Origin: Nautilus pompilius
Taxonomy: Eukaryota; Mollusca; Cephalopoda; Nautilida; Nautilidae
Length of the DNA stretch: 64,000 nt
Direction: 5' to 3'
Assembly: GCA_018389105.1 (NCBI GenBank)
Contig: JACATO010001093.1
Coordinates: forward strand, 1 to 64,000
Part shown: piece after piece, positions 62,431 through 64,000 of the stretch
How positions within the stretch are numbered: position 1 is the first letter of the stretch
How the letters are laid out: every line of letters starts with the position of its first letter
Translations under genes and position numbers: made by a program
The notes under the pieces: model-generated
What the model was told of the DNA's origin: nothing
What the model saw: only the letters and a program-made list of their open reading frames with translations
Databases searched by the model: none

Positions 62431-63260
62431 CGGATAGAGATGGGGGACGGGAGCGGAAATGCACCCCCACCGTTTTACTCGCGTGTGCTGCTACAATTTC
62501 GAAGCAGGACGCCGATAACCATTGTCGGAATGCCAGGGAGATGCCGTGTTTACCATCCTGGCCCGGAAGGAAACACAGGTGCTTTGATACTCCAACAAAA
62601 GATTATGCAAATTCGGGCGGGGGCTGGACCTGTGACTGTAGCCAGCAGAGGGGAGGGGGGGGAACAGCTGGCACGCTTATAGGCCGCGACGTGTGCGCTC
62701 AGAGGAGAGGTCCACGGTTTGGGAGGCGGGGCCGCCCGCCCCTTTGTCCTTTAGGGAGCCTGCGGATGGTCCTGCTCGGTACCCGCCCATTAACGTGATC
62801 TACAACTACCGGCAGGAGGAGTTCGTCCTCAACCTGCAGTCCGGGCCCCGCCGTTCTCGGGTCACCCTTATCGTCTTCACCCCGGGGTTCCTGCTGCTGC
62901 TCCCCAGCGACATCCCCACTCGTCGGGCGCGGAGCTGACCCCAGGGAGAGGAAAACACGGCGATTAAGCAGCAAATGGTGGCTTCCGGTGACAGCAGTGG
63001 GAGCTCGGACAGTCGCTGGACATTAAGTAACCTGGACGACGCGGTCGAGCTCAGTGTAGCAGTCGGGGACCCGGCTGATCTGAGGGGCGGGGGTGGTCCC
63101 CACGGGAATGAACAGGTACTTTCTGGAGCCACGCCCAGTAGTAGCAAAGATGACTCCGACCGAACGTTCGCCACACGGGCCACCCAGACCCTAGGGTCCC
63201 AGTAAGTTGTTGCCCTTCTGTTCTGGAGGGAGGTAGCTTAGCTTCTCGCGATCGGTCGGA
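62430..63260. promoter_or_regulatory. CpG island at the start of the next plus-strand gene
   Basis: An abrupt rise in GC and CpG content with long G and C runs surrounds the exon at 62975-63201. It is the expected promoter type for a vertebrate gene. No TATA box was recognised. Confidence 0.65.
62975..63201 (+). CDS. first coding exon of an unrecognised gene
   Basis: An ATG at 62975 opens 75 codons ending at a consensus donor (CCCA|GTAAGT), leaving a split codon. The peptide is acidic, Ser/Gly-rich and probably disordered. It includes SRWTLSNLDDAVELSVAV and DDSDRTFATRATQTLG. No domain, signal peptide or membrane segment is visible in this part. It lies inside a CpG island, downstream of GALC on the same strand, and its remaining exons are beyond the window. 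I do not recognise the gene; GPR65, the human neighbour of GALC, does not match. Confidence 0.55.
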
Positions 63261-64000
63261 GCAGATTAGGGCGGGCCCCCGGGTTGTTAAACCGCAGTAG
63301 CACCATCGCTATTAGAAGAACCGACGATAGAGTTATAGTGAGAAATGCCCTTCCATATAATCGCATGGCTTCGTGAAAATTAGAGCCATTTTGTTTTTTG
63401 TGTTCCCTAATACAAAATGCTTCAGTTAACCGCATAAATCGTGTATTACTCTGTAGGGGGACACTTCCTTTTTTAAATAAGTTTGAATCTAGGCAGGCAG
63501 TGGTGGGGGGAGGGGAGAGTCAGGTGTGTGTGGAATTGAGAAGGGGAGAAAGGCACAGATGAGGTATTGGACTCGTTGCCCTTAAATCTCTAAGGGCAAC
63601 TGGATGCTCCTAGTCTCGGATCTCCAGTCAAAACAGTGAATGAGAGAGAGAGAAAATGCTGTCACCTGGGGAAAGGTGGTATGTAGCAGTTCCCAAATTT
63701 GTCCTTGCAAAATGCAGGTTGCCAACTATTCCTCTGCCAAATGTGCTGAATAGTTGGAAAGGTAATGGCATCTGAAAGTGCGCAGCGGAGACATTGCCAC
63801 CTGTGACTGGGATGTATTTTACACATCTTGCCTAATGTAGCTTTATTCTTCGAAACAACGGCAACAAAAGAGAGATAAGACTGTCGCTGACTGCAGAAGT
63901 AAAAGCCATACTGCTACAGGACCTTGGCAAGGAGAGATGGTGCTGGTCAGGGTTAACTGCTCAGCTGTTGCTGGTGATGGACTAGAATATGTCAGACTTG
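63202..64000 (+). other. first intron of the unrecognised gene (partial)
   Basis: Begins at the GTAAGT donor and runs off the window. No feature recognised. Confidence 0.5.

Noticed and set aside
62440-62938. Open frames in the CpG island before the orphan exon
   Set aside because: High GC removes stops by chance. The peptides are Pro/Arg-rich without domain features, and the stretch is more likely promoter or 5' UTR.
1-64000. Retroviral or LTR elements, Polintons, toxin genes, rRNA or clear tRNA genes
   Set aside because: I looked for reverse transcriptase, integrase, capsid-like and polymerase motifs and for LTR-like direct repeats and saw none. The only tRNA-like traces are weak SINE heads in GALC introns.

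Overview
The window looks like nuclear DNA of a vertebrate: long AT-rich introns with GT-AG junctions, CpG-rich promoters, mariner, Tc1 and hAT DNA transposons, and a complete multi-exon galactosylceramidase gene. The exact lineage cannot be read from the sequence. The transposon mix and loose synteny suggest a non-mammalian, fish-like genome, but that is inference. No retrovirus or LTR element, rRNA, clear tRNA gene or CRISPR array was seen.

Left part (1-25,100, mostly minus strand). Two short exon-like segments near the left edge belong to an unidentified minus-strand gene. A 2.9-kb hAT transposon with an 8-bp target-site duplication lies at 2,658-5,582. From about 5,600 to 24,920 runs a minus-strand gene of the PARP9/PARP14 macrodomain family. 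It has KH-like modules and two macrodomains, but no PARP catalytic domain was found before its stop codon. Its central exon (11,521-22,683) carries about 9.2 kb of in-frame tandem repeats, roughly 3,000 residues built from 19- and 25-residue units that are ordered into 510-bp and 642-bp higher-order blocks. This is the most remarkable object in the window. A second, internally deleted hAT element sits 41 bp from one of the gene's splice acceptors.

Centre (24,600-34,000). A CpG-rich divergent promoter with two interferon-response-like (ISRE) motifs separates the macrodomain gene from a small plus-strand gene. That gene encodes about 173 residues with a KEN box and two copies of a TPR[KR]xLxxVN destruction-box-like repeat. 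It resembles the N-terminal half of securin but lacks securin's separase-binding C-terminus. Transposase remnants lie in its intron and downstream of it.

Right part (34,000-64,000). The galactosylceramidase gene GALC (18 coding exons, 689 residues, plus strand) spans 34,171-61,388. Almost all of intron 1 is a minisatellite of about 100 units (a 28-bp core plus a GT tract). Paired TCATGTGA boxes and a G-rich tandem repeat lie just upstream of the start codon. A 1.0-kb mariner copy in intron 3 is the inverted sister of one 11 kb upstream. After GALC, a CpG island and one first coding exon mark the start of another, unrecognised plus-strand gene.

Functionally the macrodomain gene (ADP-ribose binding, interferon response), the cell-cycle-type KEN/D-box gene and the lysosomal hydrolase are unrelated neighbours. 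Only the first two appear to share a promoter region.
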